This document shows, one piece after another, positions 52,302 through 61,561 of a DNA stretch of 64,000 nucleotides. The translations under genes and the position numbers were made by a program. The number at the start of each line of letters is the position of its first letter. Within the stretch, counting starts at the first letter, position 1. Origin of the DNA: Streptomyces sp. DT2A-34 (GTDB lineage Bacteria; Actinomycetota; Actinomycetes; Streptomycetales; Streptomycetaceae); contig NZ_JASTWJ010000001.1 in NCBI RefSeq assembly GCF_030499515.1, positions 5,498,001 through 5,562,000 of the forward strand, in the 5' to 3' direction. The notes beneath the pieces are model-generated. The model saw only the letters and a program-made list of their open reading frames with translations, was not told the DNA's origin and made no database searches.

Positions 52302-54836
52302 TCAGATCTGGTCGTCCGCCAGCTCCGCGACCCCCGTGATCCGGTGCAGCGGATACGTCCGTACCTCGTCCGCGGTGTGGTCGTACGCCGTCACGAAGCC
52401 GCCCTCGACCCGTACCGGGGCGATGACCCGTTGGCTCGCGGTGCCCTCGGCGTTGACGTAGCCGATCCACAGGGAGTCGCCGGTCAGGACGGCGGCCTGC
52501 ATGGTGGCGAGGGTCTCGGCGGAGGTCGTGCGGGGGAGGTCGCCGCCGGTCACCGCAGCCGCGGCCCCGCTCGGCCTGCGCGGTGTCGTGGAGGCCAGGT
52601 CGCCCGCGCGGATGGCGCGGATCGCGGCCGCGAGCAGGGTGGCGTCCGGTGTCGGCGGGCCGTCGGGGACCGGCTCGGGGGCCGTGCGCGGTGGGGTGCG
52701 GTGGGCGTCGGCGCGGGTGATCAGGACGTCGCCCTCCGCCGACTCGGCGGCCGGGGCGAAGCCCATCGCGCGCAGGCCGTCGAGCAGCGCCGCCGGGTCC
52801 GCACGGGTGGCCAGGACTGTCGGGGCCAGGCGGCGCAGGTGCAGGGCAGCGGCCCGCTTGTCGGCGAGGATCTCGTTCAGCAGCGCGTCGTCGTCGCAGC
52901 GGACGTACGCCGAGGCGGCGCCCACCCGCAGATGGCCGTGCTTACGGGCCACGTCGTCGATCAGGTACGCCAGCGGCTGCGGCACCGGCGTACGGGAGTG
53001 CTCGGCGAGGAAGGCGTGCAGGTCGGAGGCGCTGCGGCCGGCGTCGAGGGCGCGGCGTACCGAGCCGGGCGTGAAGCGGTAGACCGTCGCGCCGCCCTTG
53101 GACTCCACGTCCGCGAGCACGCCCAGCATCTCGGCCAGGGGGCGCCGCAGCGGGCCGGGTGCCACGGCCGTGAGGTCGGCCTGGAGGAGGACGTGGTCGA
53201 GCGGCTCGGGAAGGAGGGGGGTGAGCAGGCGGGCGGCGGCCGCGGAGGCGACGGCCTGCTCGGTGGGGGAGAGGGGCTCGTGGGGTGCGGTCGGACGGTG
53301 GTGGTGCACGGGGAGTTTGTCGCCGGGGCCGACCGGCTCCCCGGCGGCCGGCTCCGGCAGCCGCGCGCCCAGCAACGCCCGCCCCTGGGACGACAGCGCC
53401 CCCCGCCCCGTCACCCCCAGCAGCTCCGCCTCGTTCAGCGTCCACCGGGCGAGGCGGCCGCGCAGGTCGTCGTCCTGCTGCGGCCCCCGCAACGGCCGCT
53501 CCCAGCGCAGCCGCGCCAGCACCGACTCGGCGGACGGCGACGCCCCCTCCGGGAGCCCGGCGAGCAGGGCCAGCACCCGGTGCCGTACCTCCGGCGCGGC
53601 GGAGCGGTCCAGGCCCGGGCCCAGCGCCGACAACGTACGGTCCTTCGCGTCCCGCCCCCCGACCACGCCCGCCGTACGCGTCGCCGTCAGCCACGCCTCC
53701 GCCAGCCGCACCCAGCGCTGCGCGGGGGGCTGCTCCAGCCACTCGTCGTAGGCGGGCGTCGCCGCGTACCGCTCGTCGGCCTCGCCGTCGGCGGCCAGCA
53801 GCCCAGCGGCGTAGGCGAGCTCGACCCAGAACGCGGCCATGGGCTCGGAGACGTCGAGCGCGACCGCGGTCCGCTTGAGATCGCGCACGCTCAGGCCGCC
53901 CGCCCGCAGGACGGTCGGCCCGCCCTCGTCCCAGTCCTTCAGCAGCTCCTCTGCGGTCGCCAGGGCCGTGTACGCCTGCCCGGCCGCGGTCGAGTCCACC
54001 ATCTGTGGACGGTGCGTCGCGCTCGCCTCGACGGGCGGCGGGAGCGGCTCGGTGGTGCGGTGCGCGCGGCCGGCGCGCAGATGCAGGGCCACCTCGCGGG
54101 GGAGTACGACCGTGCCGGGCGCCGTCGGGAGGAGCAGGCCGCGGTCCAGCAGCCAGCGCAGGTGGGACGCGGGGTCGGCGGTGACCTGGCCGTACGGCGG
54201 CCCCCAGACCAGGCGCGTGAGGACCTCCCGGGACTCCTCCGGGGCGTCGGCGAGCAGGGCCGCCATGCGCCGCCGGTCGGTGAACAGGGCGGTGAGCGAC
54301 GACACGGCGGACACGGCGTCGTGCGTCGAGGGCAGCCCGGCCGCCGTGACGATCTCCTGGATACGGCCCGGCGACATGCCCGCGGTGGCTTCCTGCACGG
54401 TCGGGCCCAGTCCGGTGGGGGACGGGTGCTGCGGGGAGGGCGCGAGCAGCTCACGTGCCGTACGGACGAGCCGCAGCCGGTCGTCGGCGCCCCACACCAG
54501 GGCCTGGTCGCGCAGGGCCCCCAGGGCGTGCGGAAGCGCGCCGGCGACGGTCGGATCGCCTTCGTCGCCCGCCATCAACGCGAGCAGTTCGTCGTACGCC
54601 GCCGGATCCGCCGCCACGGCCAGCGCCTGGGCCGTCTGCAGCGCGAAACGGTCCAGCCGCTCCAGGGCGCGCACCACGGAGGCCCGCGTACCGGCGCGGG
54701 TCGCCAGCTGCGTGAGGTCGGTCGGGACGGGGGTGATGAGGTCGGGGCGGCTGCGCAGGAGCACGGCCAGGGAGGCGTCGTCCCGCGCACGGAGGGCTTC
54801 CGCGAGGGAACGGGGCGGTGTAGCCGGGTCGCTCAT
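52302..54836 (-). CDS. XPB-associated helicase-domain protein with C-terminal WYL-like region
   Basis: An 844-residue protein of the actinobacterial family annotated as 'helicase-associated' (Rv0862c type), the usual neighbour of XPB. It has several winged-helix-like segments (DLTQLATRAGTRASVVRAL, VQEATAGMSPGRIQEIVTAA, YLIDDVARKHGHLRVG) and LDHVLLQADLTAVAPGPLRR, the family signature. The end LWIGYVNAEGTASQRVIAPV...VTAYDHTADEVRTYPLHRI is WYL-like. There is no Walker A, so it is not itself a helicase. I start at MSDPATPPRSL; longer frames are unconserved. It probably works with XPB in repair or its regulation. Confidence 0.82.
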   Translation of the reverse strand: MSDPATPPRSLAEALRARDDASLAVLLRSRPDLITPVPTDLTQLATRAGTRASVVRALERLDRFALQTAQALAVAADPAAYDELLALMAGDEGDPTVAGALPHALGALRDQALVWGADDRLRLVRTARELLAPSPQHPSPTGLGPTVQEATAGMSPGRIQEIVTAAGLPSTHDAVSAVSSLTALFTDRRRMAALLADAPEESREVLTRLVWGPPYGQVTADPASHLRWLLDRGLLLPTAPGTVVLPREVALHLRAGRAHRTTEPLPPPVEASATHRPQMVDSTAAGQAYTALATAEELLKDWDEGGPTVLRAGGLSVRDLKRTAVALDVSEPMAAFWVELAYAAGLLAADGEADERYAATPAYDEWLEQPPAQRWVRLAEAWLTATRTAGVVGGRDAKDRTLSALGPGLDRSAAPEVRHRVLALLAGLPEGASPSAESVLARLRWERPLRGPQQDDDLRGRLARWTLNEAELLGVTGRGALSSQGRALLGARLPEPAAGEPVGPGDKLPVHHHRPTAPHEPLSPTEQAVASAAAARLLTPLLPEPLDHVLLQADLTAVAPGPLRRPLAEMLGVLADVESKGGATVYRFTPGSVRRALDAGRSASDLHAFLAEHSRTPVPQPLAYLIDDVARKHGHLRVGAASAYVRCDDDALLNEILADKRAAALHLRRLAPTVLATRADPAALLDGLRAMGFAPAAESAEGDVLITRADAHRTPPRTAPEPVPDGPPTPDATLLAAAIRAIRAGDLASTTPRRPSGAAAAVTGGDLPRTTSAETLATMQAAVLTGDSLWIGYVNAEGTASQRVIAPVRVEGGFVTAYDHTADEVRTYPLHRITGVAELADDQI

Positions 54837-55047
54837 CCGACCCACGTTAGCGGGTGGGGCGACGGGGCAGGGGGTGTGCCGGACGCCTGAAACGCCGTCC
54901 GACGGCGAACGGAACGTTTCGCAGATGACCCCCGGATGAACATCGTCCGGAGGATTCCGACGCCTCTGGCAACACCGCGCACCCACTGGTCACCCTGGGC
55001 TCCCTGCCAACTGCTTCACGGCTCAAGGGAATTCGGGGGATCCTGCG

Positions 55048-56688
55048 ATGGGCGAACGGGTCGAGCAGTGGATCGCGATCCTCAGTCTCGGGTTTCCCGT
55101 GGTGGCGTTCCTGTGGGAGTTCGCCATCGTCGGCCGCAAGCGGCTCGGCTACCGGGTGCAGATGGACACCCTGGCCGCGGACGCGGCCGACAAGCCGTAC
55201 GCCGACGTCCTGGGGGACATGCGGCACGACGGCCACCAGCTCAGGGACCCCTCGTTCGTCCTGCTGCGCATCGAGAACGCCGGGTCGGCCAAGATCGTCT
55301 CCGAGGACTACCTGGCGGACCCCGCCGACCCCTACGGCATCAAGGTCACCTTCCGGGACCGCCGGGTCGCGGCCGTGGTCCTCACCGATCCGAGCAACAA
55401 CGCGCTGCGCGACTTCTTCTTCGAGGAGGTGACGGAAGGCGACAACCTTCGTATCGTCGCCAAACCCGGCTTCCGCCGCAGCAACCACGTGGGGGAGCGC
55501 ACCGGCACCATCCGGCTGCCGAAGGTGACCCTGCCCCGGGGCGCCGAGTACAAGGTGCTCGTCGTACTGGAACGCTGGCCCGACGACCACAGCACCGACA
55601 ACTTCCCGGACCCCGTCGTCCAGGGCACCGACGGGCACGACCGCTGGTACGACCCGCTGGTGAGGTTCTTCCGGCTGAAGGCGACCAGGACCGAGAGCCA
55701 TGTCTTCGCGTCCCGGCCCGCCTGGTGGGCCATCTGGATCCTGATCACGGCCGTCGTCGTCCAGGCCTCCTTCACGCTCTTCTTCCGCAGCGACCGGCGG
55801 CCCCCGCTGGACTGCGTCGGCGGCACCCTGTACCTGCACGGCTCCACCGCCTTCGCGCCCGCGGTACGGGCCGCCGCCGAGGACTACCTCAAGCGGTGCG
55901 AGGGGGCCGATGTGCACATCCCGCTCGCGGACGACACCTTCAAGGGCAGCACCGACGGCGTCACCGACCTGGACAGGGCAGGCAAGGACGCCGGCATCCC
56001 GGTCGGGGAGGGCCTCGGCCACCACATCGCCTTCACCGACGGCATGGCCTCCGACGGCCACCCCCGGCTGATCCCCCGACCTGTCGCGCTGTCCGTGTTC
56101 ACCCTCGTCGTCAACAAGGACGCGGGCGTGCAGAACCTGAGACTGGCCCAGATCCGCGAGATCTTCGCCGGCCGGATCCAGAACTGGTCCGAGGTCGGCG
56201 GCAACGACGTGCCCGTCCACCTCGTCAACCGCGACCCCGGCTCGGGCACCCGCAGCGCCCTCGTCGGCAAGGTCCTGGGCGGCAAGGAACCGCCCCAGTT
56301 CACCGAGACCGACTGCGCCTCCCTCAACCCGAAGCGGTACGGCCGCTGCGAGGTCACCAGCACGGACACCATGCTGAACACCACCGCCGCGACCCCCGGC
56401 GCCATCGGCTACAGCGAGACCAGCGGCGTCGACGGCCACAAGGCGGCCGGCGGACTCGTCAAAGTGACGATCGACGGCCGGGAACCGACGGCGGAGGGCG
56501 TCGAGGACACCGACTACCCCTACTGGCAGACCGAGTTCGCCTACACCTACGGCGAGGCCCCGGCCGGCTCCGTCGCCGCGGCCTTCCTGAACTTCCTCAC
56601 CCAGCAGAGCGGCCGCGACATCCTCCGCGACCACGGCCACGGCCTCTGCTCCGAAGCGCGGAACTCGGGGGAGTGCCGCCCGCTCTGA
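55048..56688 (+). CDS. Membrane-anchored PstS-like substrate-binding protein
   Basis: A 546-residue protein with an N-terminal membrane helix (WIAILSLGFPVVAFLWEFAIV). A cytosolic-type beta domain follows (to about 215), then a second helix (AWWAIWILITAVVVQASFTLF) and a phosphate-binding-protein fold. The fold carries LYLHGSTAFAPAVRAAAEDYL, LRLAQIREIFAGRIQNWSEVGG and NRDPGSGTRSALVGKV, the PstS anion-binding loop. No pst transporter genes are near, so a sensory or scavenging role is likely. The ATG has GGGGGA upstream. Confidence 0.78.
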   Translation: MGERVEQWIAILSLGFPVVAFLWEFAIVGRKRLGYRVQMDTLAADAADKPYADVLGDMRHDGHQLRDPSFVLLRIENAGSAKIVSEDYLADPADPYGIKVTFRDRRVAAVVLTDPSNNALRDFFFEEVTEGDNLRIVAKPGFRRSNHVGERTGTIRLPKVTLPRGAEYKVLVVLERWPDDHSTDNFPDPVVQGTDGHDRWYDPLVRFFRLKATRTESHVFASRPAWWAIWILITAVVVQASFTLFFRSDRRPPLDCVGGTLYLHGSTAFAPAVRAAAEDYLKRCEGADVHIPLADDTFKGSTDGVTDLDRAGKDAGIPVGEGLGHHIAFTDGMASDGHPRLIPRPVALSVFTLVVNKDAGVQNLRLAQIREIFAGRIQNWSEVGGNDVPVHLVNRDPGSGTRSALVGKVLGGKEPPQFTETDCASLNPKRYGRCEVTSTDTMLNTTAATPGAIGYSETSGVDGHKAAGGLVKVTIDGREPTAEGVEDTDYPYWQTEFAYTYGEAPAGSVAAAFLNFLTQQSGRDILRDHGHGLCSEARNSGECRPL

Positions 56689-56784
56689 CCGCCCCGCCCA
56701 CCGGTCCGACCCGCCCCACCCACCCTGTCCTGCGCTAACGTCGTCCCACCGGGCATTCAACGCACCCACCCCGGAGGGGACTTC

Positions 56785-57828
56785 GTGGGGATCGAGAGCG
56801 ACCAGGTCGTCTACGAGTATCTGAGCCGCGTCGGCGACGTGGCTCAGCAGCGGCAGTTGCCGTCGGCCAGCCGCATGCGCCTGGTGAACGAGCTGCGCGG
56901 CGAGATCGACCGGCGGCGCGCGAAGGCCCCCGTCGACAGCCCCGCCGCCGTCCGCCGCATCATCGCCCGCCTCGGCACCCCGGACGAGGTCGTCGCGGCC
57001 GCTGGGGGTACCCCCTCTGGGGGAGGCAACGCCGCCCCCGCACCCCAGGCGCCGGTCACCTCCGTGCCCGTCCAGCCGGACAGCCGGGGCAGCCGGGCCG
57101 ACGAGGAACGGCCCAAGGGGCTGCGCCGTATCGTGCCCCGCCCCCGCCCCCGCCTCGCCGAGACACCGGCGGTACCCGACGCCGCGCCCCCGCCGCCCCA
57201 CCTCGCCGGCACGGCGGACCTGGGCGGCAGCGCGACCCAGCCCGACTGGTGGCGGGTGGACAGCAGCCCCTTCGGGCCCGGCGAGGACGTCCCGGGATTC
57301 GTCGGCGGCGTCGAGATCCCGGAGATGCTCCGCCGCCCGCCCTCGCCGGAGGAGACGCGGCTCAAGAAGAAGGAGCCCGCCGAGGACGCCGCCGCCCCGG
57401 CCGCCGTCGAGCAGGCCGACGCCCCGGAGGCGGACGCCGCCGCCCCCCGTCGCCGCCGCCTCCTGCCGCGCCGCCCGGCCCTCCCCACCGGCCGCTGGAG
57501 CAACCCCCTGCTCCTGCTCGCCGCCGCCCTCCTCGTCGCCGGTGCCGTCCTCGGCAACCTCATCGCCCTGCTCCTCGGCTGGCTCATCGCCTGGGGCTCG
57601 CGACGGTTGTCGGACGCCGAGACCAAGTGGGCGGTCGTGATCCTGCCCGGCCTCTCCCTCACCGCGGGCGTGGTCTGGCTGTGGGGCCGTACGGAGGGCC
57701 GCTGGGGAACTCCGATCGCCGAGGGCCACATGAACGCCGCGCTCAGCGAGACCTGGCCCTGGGTACTGCGGGGTGCGGCGGTGGCGTCGGCGCTGTTCAT
57801 CGTCTGGCGGTCGCAGAAACGCCCTTAG
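56785..57828 (+). CDS. Membrane protein with HAAS-like N-terminal domain
   Basis: A 347-residue protein. The first 65 residues (VYEYLSRVGDVAQQRQLPSA, LVNELRGEIDRRRAKAPVDS, VRRIIARLGTPDEVV) resemble HAAS domains, which bind PadR-type regulators or sit in signalling membrane proteins. A 22-base palindromic repeat adds GGTPSGGG there. A Pro/Ala/Glu/Arg-rich linker of about 170 residues leads to three membrane spans (PLLLLAAALLVAGAVLG...). The GTG start has GGAGG seven bases upstream. Confidence 0.68.
   Translation: MGIESDQVVYEYLSRVGDVAQQRQLPSASRMRLVNELRGEIDRRRAKAPVDSPAAVRRIIARLGTPDEVVAAAGGTPSGGGNAAPAPQAPVTSVPVQPDSRGSRADEERPKGLRRIVPRPRPRLAETPAVPDAAPPPPHLAGTADLGGSATQPDWWRVDSSPFGPGEDVPGFVGGVEIPEMLRRPPSPEETRLKKKEPAEDAAAPAAVEQADAPEADAAAPRRRRLLPRRPALPTGRWSNPLLLLAAALLVAGAVLGNLIALLLGWLIAWGSRRLSDAETKWAVVILPGLSLTAGVVWLWGRTEGRWGTPIAEGHMNAALSETWPWVLRGAAVASALFIVWRSQKRP
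57004..57025 (+). repeat. 22-nt palindromic repeat inside a coding sequence
   Basis: GGGGGTACCCCCTCTGGGGG followed by AG: same GGGGGT start and GGGGGAG end as 35909-35942 and 60007-60045, without the central hairpin loop. In frame with the host gene. Confidence 0.75.
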
Positions 57829-57897
57829 GGGCGCGAGGCTGTATCGATATGCGGCTCCGCCGCGTGGGCGCGACAAGCCCCCACAACCCGCAGCCGC
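57829..57897 (+). repeat. Dispersed repeat related to 6618 and 14555 copies
   Basis: Begins AGGGGCGCG, the reverse of the CGCGCCCCT core, continues through ATGCGGCTCCGCCGCGTGGG (itself a small hairpin) and ends near ACAACCCGCAGCCGCC. It fills most of the 100-base gap before the HAD gene. Confidence 0.6.
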
Positions 57898-57930
57898 CAT
57901 ACAACGAGTAGGACCGAGCTACTGGGCACA

Positions 57931-58578
57931 ATGACCCATATGGCCTACACAACCCCGCTCCCGCTGACCGTCGGCTTCGACCTCGACATGACCCTCATCG
58001 ACTCCCGCCCCGGTATCCACGCCTGCTACACGGCACTGGCCGAGCGGACGGGCACATACGTCGACGCCGACCTGGCGATCACCCGGCTCGGGCCACCGCT
58101 GGAGGAGGAGCTGATCAACTGGTTCCCGGCGGAGCAGGTCGCGGCGACAGCCGACCTGTACCGCGAGATGTACCCGACGATCGCCATCGCCGCCACGCCC
58201 GCCCTCCCCGGCGCCCGCGAGGCGATCGCCGCCGTACGGGAGACGGGCGGGCGCGCGATCGTCGTCACCGCCAAGTACGAGCCGAACGCCAAGCTGCACG
58301 TGGAACACCTCGGCATGGCACCGGACGCGGTCATCGGCAACCTCTGGGCCGAGCAGAAGGCCGAGGCCCTGCGCGAGTACGCGGCGAGCGTCTACGTCGG
58401 CGACCACCAGGGAGACATCCGCGCCGCCCGCGCGGCCGACGCCCTGTCCGTCACCGTGGCGACCGGACCGTACGGCGCCGATGAGCTCGGCGCGCTCGGC
58501 GCGGACGTCGTGCTCACGGACCTGACCGAGTTCCCGGCCTGGCTCGCCGGCTACCTCGACGGGACGCCGCGCGCCTGA
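57931..58578 (+). CDS. HAD-superfamily phosphatase
   Basis: A 215-residue haloacid-dehalogenase-fold hydrolase. Motif I is [10 protein letters not shown] (two Asp), motif II AIVVTAK, motif III Lys in [13 protein letters not shown] and motif [18 protein letters not shown]. The small cap ([24 protein letters not shown]) is of the phosphoglycolate-phosphatase type. Substrate unknown. The end overlaps the convergent membrane-protein gene by 28 bases. Confidence 0.85.
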   Translation: MTHMAYTTPLPLTVGFDLDMTLIDSRPGIHACYTALAERTGTYVDADLAITRLGPPLEEELINWFPAEQVAATADLYREMYPTIAIAATPALPGAREAIAAVRETGGRAIVVTAKYEPNAKLHVEHLGMAPDAVIGNLWAEQKAEALREYAASVYVGDHQGDIRAARAADALSVTVATGPYGADELGALGADVVLTDLTEFPAWLAGYLDGTPRA

Positions 58579-58838
58579 CGCCGGCCGGCCGCGATCGACC
58601 GGAACACCCCCGCGCCGGCGACGAGGAATCCGACGCCCATGAGCATGCTCAGTCCGAACATGTACGTCGGAAATGGCGTCGTACCGAGCAGGAACGGGGC
58701 CACAGTGACCAGAGTGGCCACGGCACCGATGAAGAACACGACCGCACCGGCACGGATCAGTCGGTCACCGGGAGCGGCGGAATTCGTTTGGTCCGGGGGT
58801 CTGGGGGATGTCCCCCAGAAGGGAGGAGTGTCGCGCAC
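58551..58838 (-). CDS. Small two-span membrane protein
   Basis: A 95-residue protein with two hydrophobic segments ([21 protein letters not shown] and [19 protein letters not shown]) and a basic C-terminus. Residues 4-15 ([12 protein letters not shown]) come from a palindromic repeat inserted in frame. I use the GTG giving [12 protein letters not shown]; a longer start is possible. Function unknown. Confidence 0.65.
   Translation of the reverse strand: MRDTPPFWGTSPRPPDQTNSAAPGDRLIRAGAVVFFIGAVATLVTVAPFLLGTTPFPTYMFGLSMLMGVGFLVAGAGVFRSIAAGRRQARGVPSR
58795..58818 (+). repeat. G/C palindromic repeat inside a coding sequence
   Basis: GGGGGT then CTGGGGGATGTCCCCCAG, a hairpin with four-base loop. 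Same type as the first hairpin at 9455-9480 (read in reverse) and 7555-7584. Confidence 0.7.
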
Positions 58839-59003
58839 CGGACCAGGGTAGTTCCCTGCGCGAAGGAACAACCGGGCGACGTCTTGTCACCGGCCCCGGG
58901 AGCATTAGCCTTGGTAGCGGCGGGTCATGGTCGACCCGCTGTAGTGCTATCAAGAGCCGTTTTCAGAAGCAGTTTTCCGACGAGTACGAGGACGAGGACA
59001 GAC

Positions 59004-59387
59004 GTGCCTACCGGCAAGGTCAAGTGGTTCAACAGCGAGAAGGGCTTCGGCTTTCTCTCCCGCGACGACGGCGGTGACGTCTTCGTCCATTCCTCGGTCC
59101 TCCCCGCCGGAGTCGAGACACTCAAGCCGGGCCAGCGCGTCGAGTTCGGCGTGGTCGCCGGCCAGCGCGGCGACCAGGCGCTCTCGGTCACGGTCCTGGA
59201 CCCGACCCCCTCGGTCGCGGCCGCCACCCGCAAGAAGCCGGACGAACTGGCCTCCATCGTCCAGGATCTGACGACCCTCCTGGAGAACATCACGCCGATG
59301 CTGGAGCGAGGCCGCTACCCCGAGAAGACCGCAGGCAAGAAGATCGCCGGCCTGCTGCGGGCGGTCGCCGACCAGCTCGACGTATAG
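59004..59387 (+). CDS. Cold-shock domain protein with C-terminal extension
   Basis: A 127-residue protein. The cold-shock domain ([20 protein letters not shown], then VFVHSSVLP) covers residues 1-67. A helical tail ([38 protein letters not shown]) follows, which is not found in ordinary CspA. The mycobacterial neighbour CspB (Rv0871) has the same layout. The GTG start has GAGGAC upstream. The tail may mediate protein contacts. Confidence 0.9.
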   Translation: MPTGKVKWFNSEKGFGFLSRDDGGDVFVHSSVLPAGVETLKPGQRVEFGVVAGQRGDQALSVTVLDPTPSVAAATRKKPDELASIVQDLTTLLENITPMLERGRYPEKTAGKKIAGLLRAVADQLDV

Positions 59388-59427
59388 GGACTCAACTGAC
59401 TCAACCGAATCGACGGACTTAACGGAC

Positions 59428-60324
59428 TTACGGGAAGTCCAGCACAGCACGGCCGAGGGGCGGCACCAGCCCCTCGGCCGCCGCGCGTGTGAGCAGCCCC
59501 CGCACCGCCGCGTAGCCGTCCTCGCCGAGGTCGGCGGTGAACTCGTTGACGTACAGGCCGATGTGCTGGTCGGCGACGGTCGGGTCCATCTCCTGGGCGT
59601 GCTCCATGACATACGCGCGGGAGGCCTCGGGGTCGTCCCAGGCGGCCCGGACGGAGGTGCGGATCGAGTCGGCGAGCAGGGTCAGAGTGGCCGTGCCCAG
59701 GGACCTCTTCGCGATGATCGCGCCCAGCGGGATGGGCAGCCCGGTGGTGGCCTCCCAGTGCTCGCCCATGTCCGCGAGCTTGTGCAGCCCGTAGTGCTGG
59801 TACGTGAAGCGCGCCTCGTGGATGACGAGCCCCGCGTCGACCTTCCCGTCCCGCACGGCCGGCATGATCTCGTGGAACGGCATGACCACGATCTCGCCGA
59901 CCCCGCCCGGGAGCGTGTCCGCCGCCCAGAGGCGGAACAGCAGGTACGCCGTCGACTTCTCGCTCGGTACGGCGACCGTACGACCAGCGAGGTCCACGCC
60001 CGCCATGGGGGTCCCCCCGCTTGAGCGAAGCCGAGAGTGGGGGAGCGTCAGCACCAGCGGGCCGCAGCCTCGGCCCAGCGCGCCGCCGCAGGGCAGCAGG
60101 GCGTACTCGCCGAGGACGTACGGCAGCACGGCGTACGACACCTTCAGCACGTCGAACTCGCCGCGCTCGGCCATGCCGTTGGTGATGTCGATGTCGGCGA
60201 AGGTGACGTCGAGGGCGGGGGCGCCGGGGACGCGGTCGTGGGCGAGGGCGTCGAAGACGAAGGTGTCGTTCGGGCAGGGGGAGTACGCGATCCGCAAGGG
60301 CTGTCGCTGCTGCTCACCGGTCAT
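59428..60324 (-). CDS. mqnD: 1,4-dihydroxy-6-naphthoate synthase (futalosine pathway)
   Basis: Converts cyclic de-hypoxanthine futalosine to 1,4-dihydroxy-6-naphthoate in menaquinone synthesis. The 298-residue periplasmic-binding-like fold begins RIAYSPCPNDTFVFDALAHD, the MqnD signature, and has FADIDITNGMAERGEFDVLK. PLVLT is followed by 13 residues (LPHSRLRSSGGTP) encoded exactly by a palindromic repeat, then AGVDLAGRTVAVPSEKSTAY. It overlaps mqnB by 11 bases. The insertion falls in a loop region and probably leaves the enzyme active. Confidence 0.93.
   Translation of the reverse strand: MTGEQQRQPLRIAYSPCPNDTFVFDALAHDRVPGAPALDVTFADIDITNGMAERGEFDVLKVSYAVLPYVLGEYALLPCGGALGRGCGPLVLTLPHSRLRSSGGTPMAGVDLAGRTVAVPSEKSTAYLLFRLWAADTLPGGVGEIVVMPFHEIMPAVRDGKVDAGLVIHEARFTYQHYGLHKLADMGEHWEATTGLPIPLGAIIAKRSLGTATLTLLADSIRTSVRAAWDDPEASRAYVMEHAQEMDPTVADQHIGLYVNEFTADLGEDGYAAVRGLLTRAAAEGLVPPLGRAVLDFP
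60007..60045 (+). repeat. 39-nt palindromic repeat inside mqnD
   Basis: GGGGGTCCCCCCGCTTGAGC through CGAAGCCGAGAGTGGGGGAG: starts GGGGGT, ends GGGGGAG, with an inner CGCTTGAGCGAAGCC pairing. Length 39, so the mqnD frame is kept. Confidence 0.8.
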
Positions 60325-60988
60325 GCGGGTGCCAACCTTCCAGGACGGGTGCGAGCTTCCCGAAGGCCTCCGTGAGGGCCGCCAGCGCCTCGCCGATGCG
60401 CCAGGCGGCGCGGTCGCGCGGGCCGACGGGGTTGGAGACCGCGCGCAGCTCCAGCACGGGCGTGCGGTGCGCGGCCGCGGCCTCGGCGACGCCGAAGCCC
60501 TCCATGGCCTCCGCGAGGGCGGTGGGGTGGCGCTCGCGCAGTTCGGCGGCGCGGACGGCGGTGCCGGTCACCGTGGAGACGGTGAGGATCGCGCCGGGGC
60601 GCGCGCCGGTGGCGGTCGCCACCTCTCGTACGAGTGCTTCGGGAGGACGGTGGGTGACGGTGCCGAAGCCCAGCTCGGTGACGGGCAGGAAGCCGTCGGG
60701 GGTCTGCGCGCCCAGGTCGGCGACGGTGATCTCGTCGGCGACGACGAGGGCGCCGACGGGGGCGTGGGGCGCGAAGCCGCCCGCGATGCCGGCGGAGACG
60801 GCCAAGCCGTAGGGGGCGCCTTCGAGGGCGGCCCGAGTGAGGGCCGTGGCGGTGGCGGCGGCGGCCTGCGCGGGGCCCACACCGACGGCGATCACGTCGA
60901 TGCCGGGCAGGTCGAGCGCCTGGGCCACCGCGTCCCGCTCAGCGGGGACCGCGGTGGCCACCAGGACACGTACGGCAGACGTGGTCAG
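60314..60988 (-). CDS. mqnB: Futalosine hydrolase
   Basis: Removes hypoxanthine from futalosine, one step before MqnC and MqnD. A 224-residue nucleoside-phosphorylase-like fold: VLVATAVPAERDAVAQAL, GLAVSAGIAGGFAPHAPVG and EAMEGFGVAEAAAAHRTPVLELRAVSN are typical. No ATG or GTG fits the domain start. A CTG that overlaps the upstream TGA (CTGA), with AAGGA before it, is the best candidate, so translation is probably coupled to the DUF2771 gene. The mqnB-mqnD order matches S. coelicolor SCO4327-SCO4326. Confidence 0.9.
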   Translation of the reverse strand: MTTSAVRVLVATAVPAERDAVAQALDLPGIDVIAVGVGPAQAAAATATALTRAALEGAPYGLAVSAGIAGGFAPHAPVGALVVADEITVADLGAQTPDGFLPVTELGFGTVTHRPPEALVREVATATGARPGAILTVSTVTGTAVRAAELRERHPTALAEAMEGFGVAEAAAAHRTPVLELRAVSNPVGPRDRAAWRIGEALAALTEAFGKLAPVLEGWHPHDR

Positions 60989-61482
60989 CTGTCCTTCTTG
61001 AGCTTGAAGGACCACAGACCCGTCACGTCCTGCTCGCCCTCCTTGATCGACACCAGCGTGGAGTCGCCGCTGGCGCCGTACTGGGCGTTGAAGAACACGC
61101 TGCCCGGGATGGTGCGGTACGTCTTCTTGCTGGAGTCGGTGAGCGGCTGACCGTTCATGAGGACGGTCCAGCCCTTGTCCGCGATCTCCGGGTCGACTCC
61201 GAAGCGCACGGTGTCGTCGGGGTCCACCTTGATGGACTTGATGTCCTTGTCCTTCAGGCACTTGGCCAGATCCGCGGTCTTCAGGGCGTCGCCCTCGCCA
61301 CCGCAGGTGGCCTCCGCGTTGACGGAGGAGGTGCCGACGGTGATCGTCGCCATCGGCGTCGGCTTGTCGCAGGCCGACAGGACGAGCAGTCCGGCGGAAA
61401 CGGCGCCGGCGGCGGCGAGCGCGCGGTGGCGTCGCACAACGGCGCGGACATTAGCGGCTCCGCCGCGTGGCATCGAGGTCAT
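60985..61482 (-). CDS. DUF2771 lipoprotein
   Basis: A 165-residue protein with a basic N-terminus, a signal peptide (ALAAAGAVSAGLLVLSAC) and a lipobox LSAC. The exported domain (ITVGTSSVNAEATCGGEG, DDTVRFGVDPEIADKGW, GSVFFNAQYG, GLWSFKLKKDS) fits DUF2771, conserved in this place in actinobacteria. It is directly upstream of mqnB and shares bases with its start. Function unknown. Confidence 0.8.
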   Translation of the reverse strand: MTSMPRGGAANVRAVVRRHRALAAAGAVSAGLLVLSACDKPTPMATITVGTSSVNAEATCGGEGDALKTADLAKCLKDKDIKSIKVDPDDTVRFGVDPEIADKGWTVLMNGQPLTDSSKKTYRTIPGSVFFNAQYGASGDSTLVSIKEGEQDVTGLWSFKLKKDS

Positions 61483-61561
61483 GGGCGAAGGTTATCGGGC
61501 CCATGTGACGCCCTCTCCATGTGGGGGCGGCGTGCCGTACGTCAGGGGCCGGGCGAGCGCG

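Noticed and set aside
54847..57900. Open frame of about 1000 residues on the minus strand
   Set aside because: It lies opposite the PstS-like and HAAS-like genes, has low-complexity Gly/Ala/Val/Asp content and no domain; an antisense shadow.
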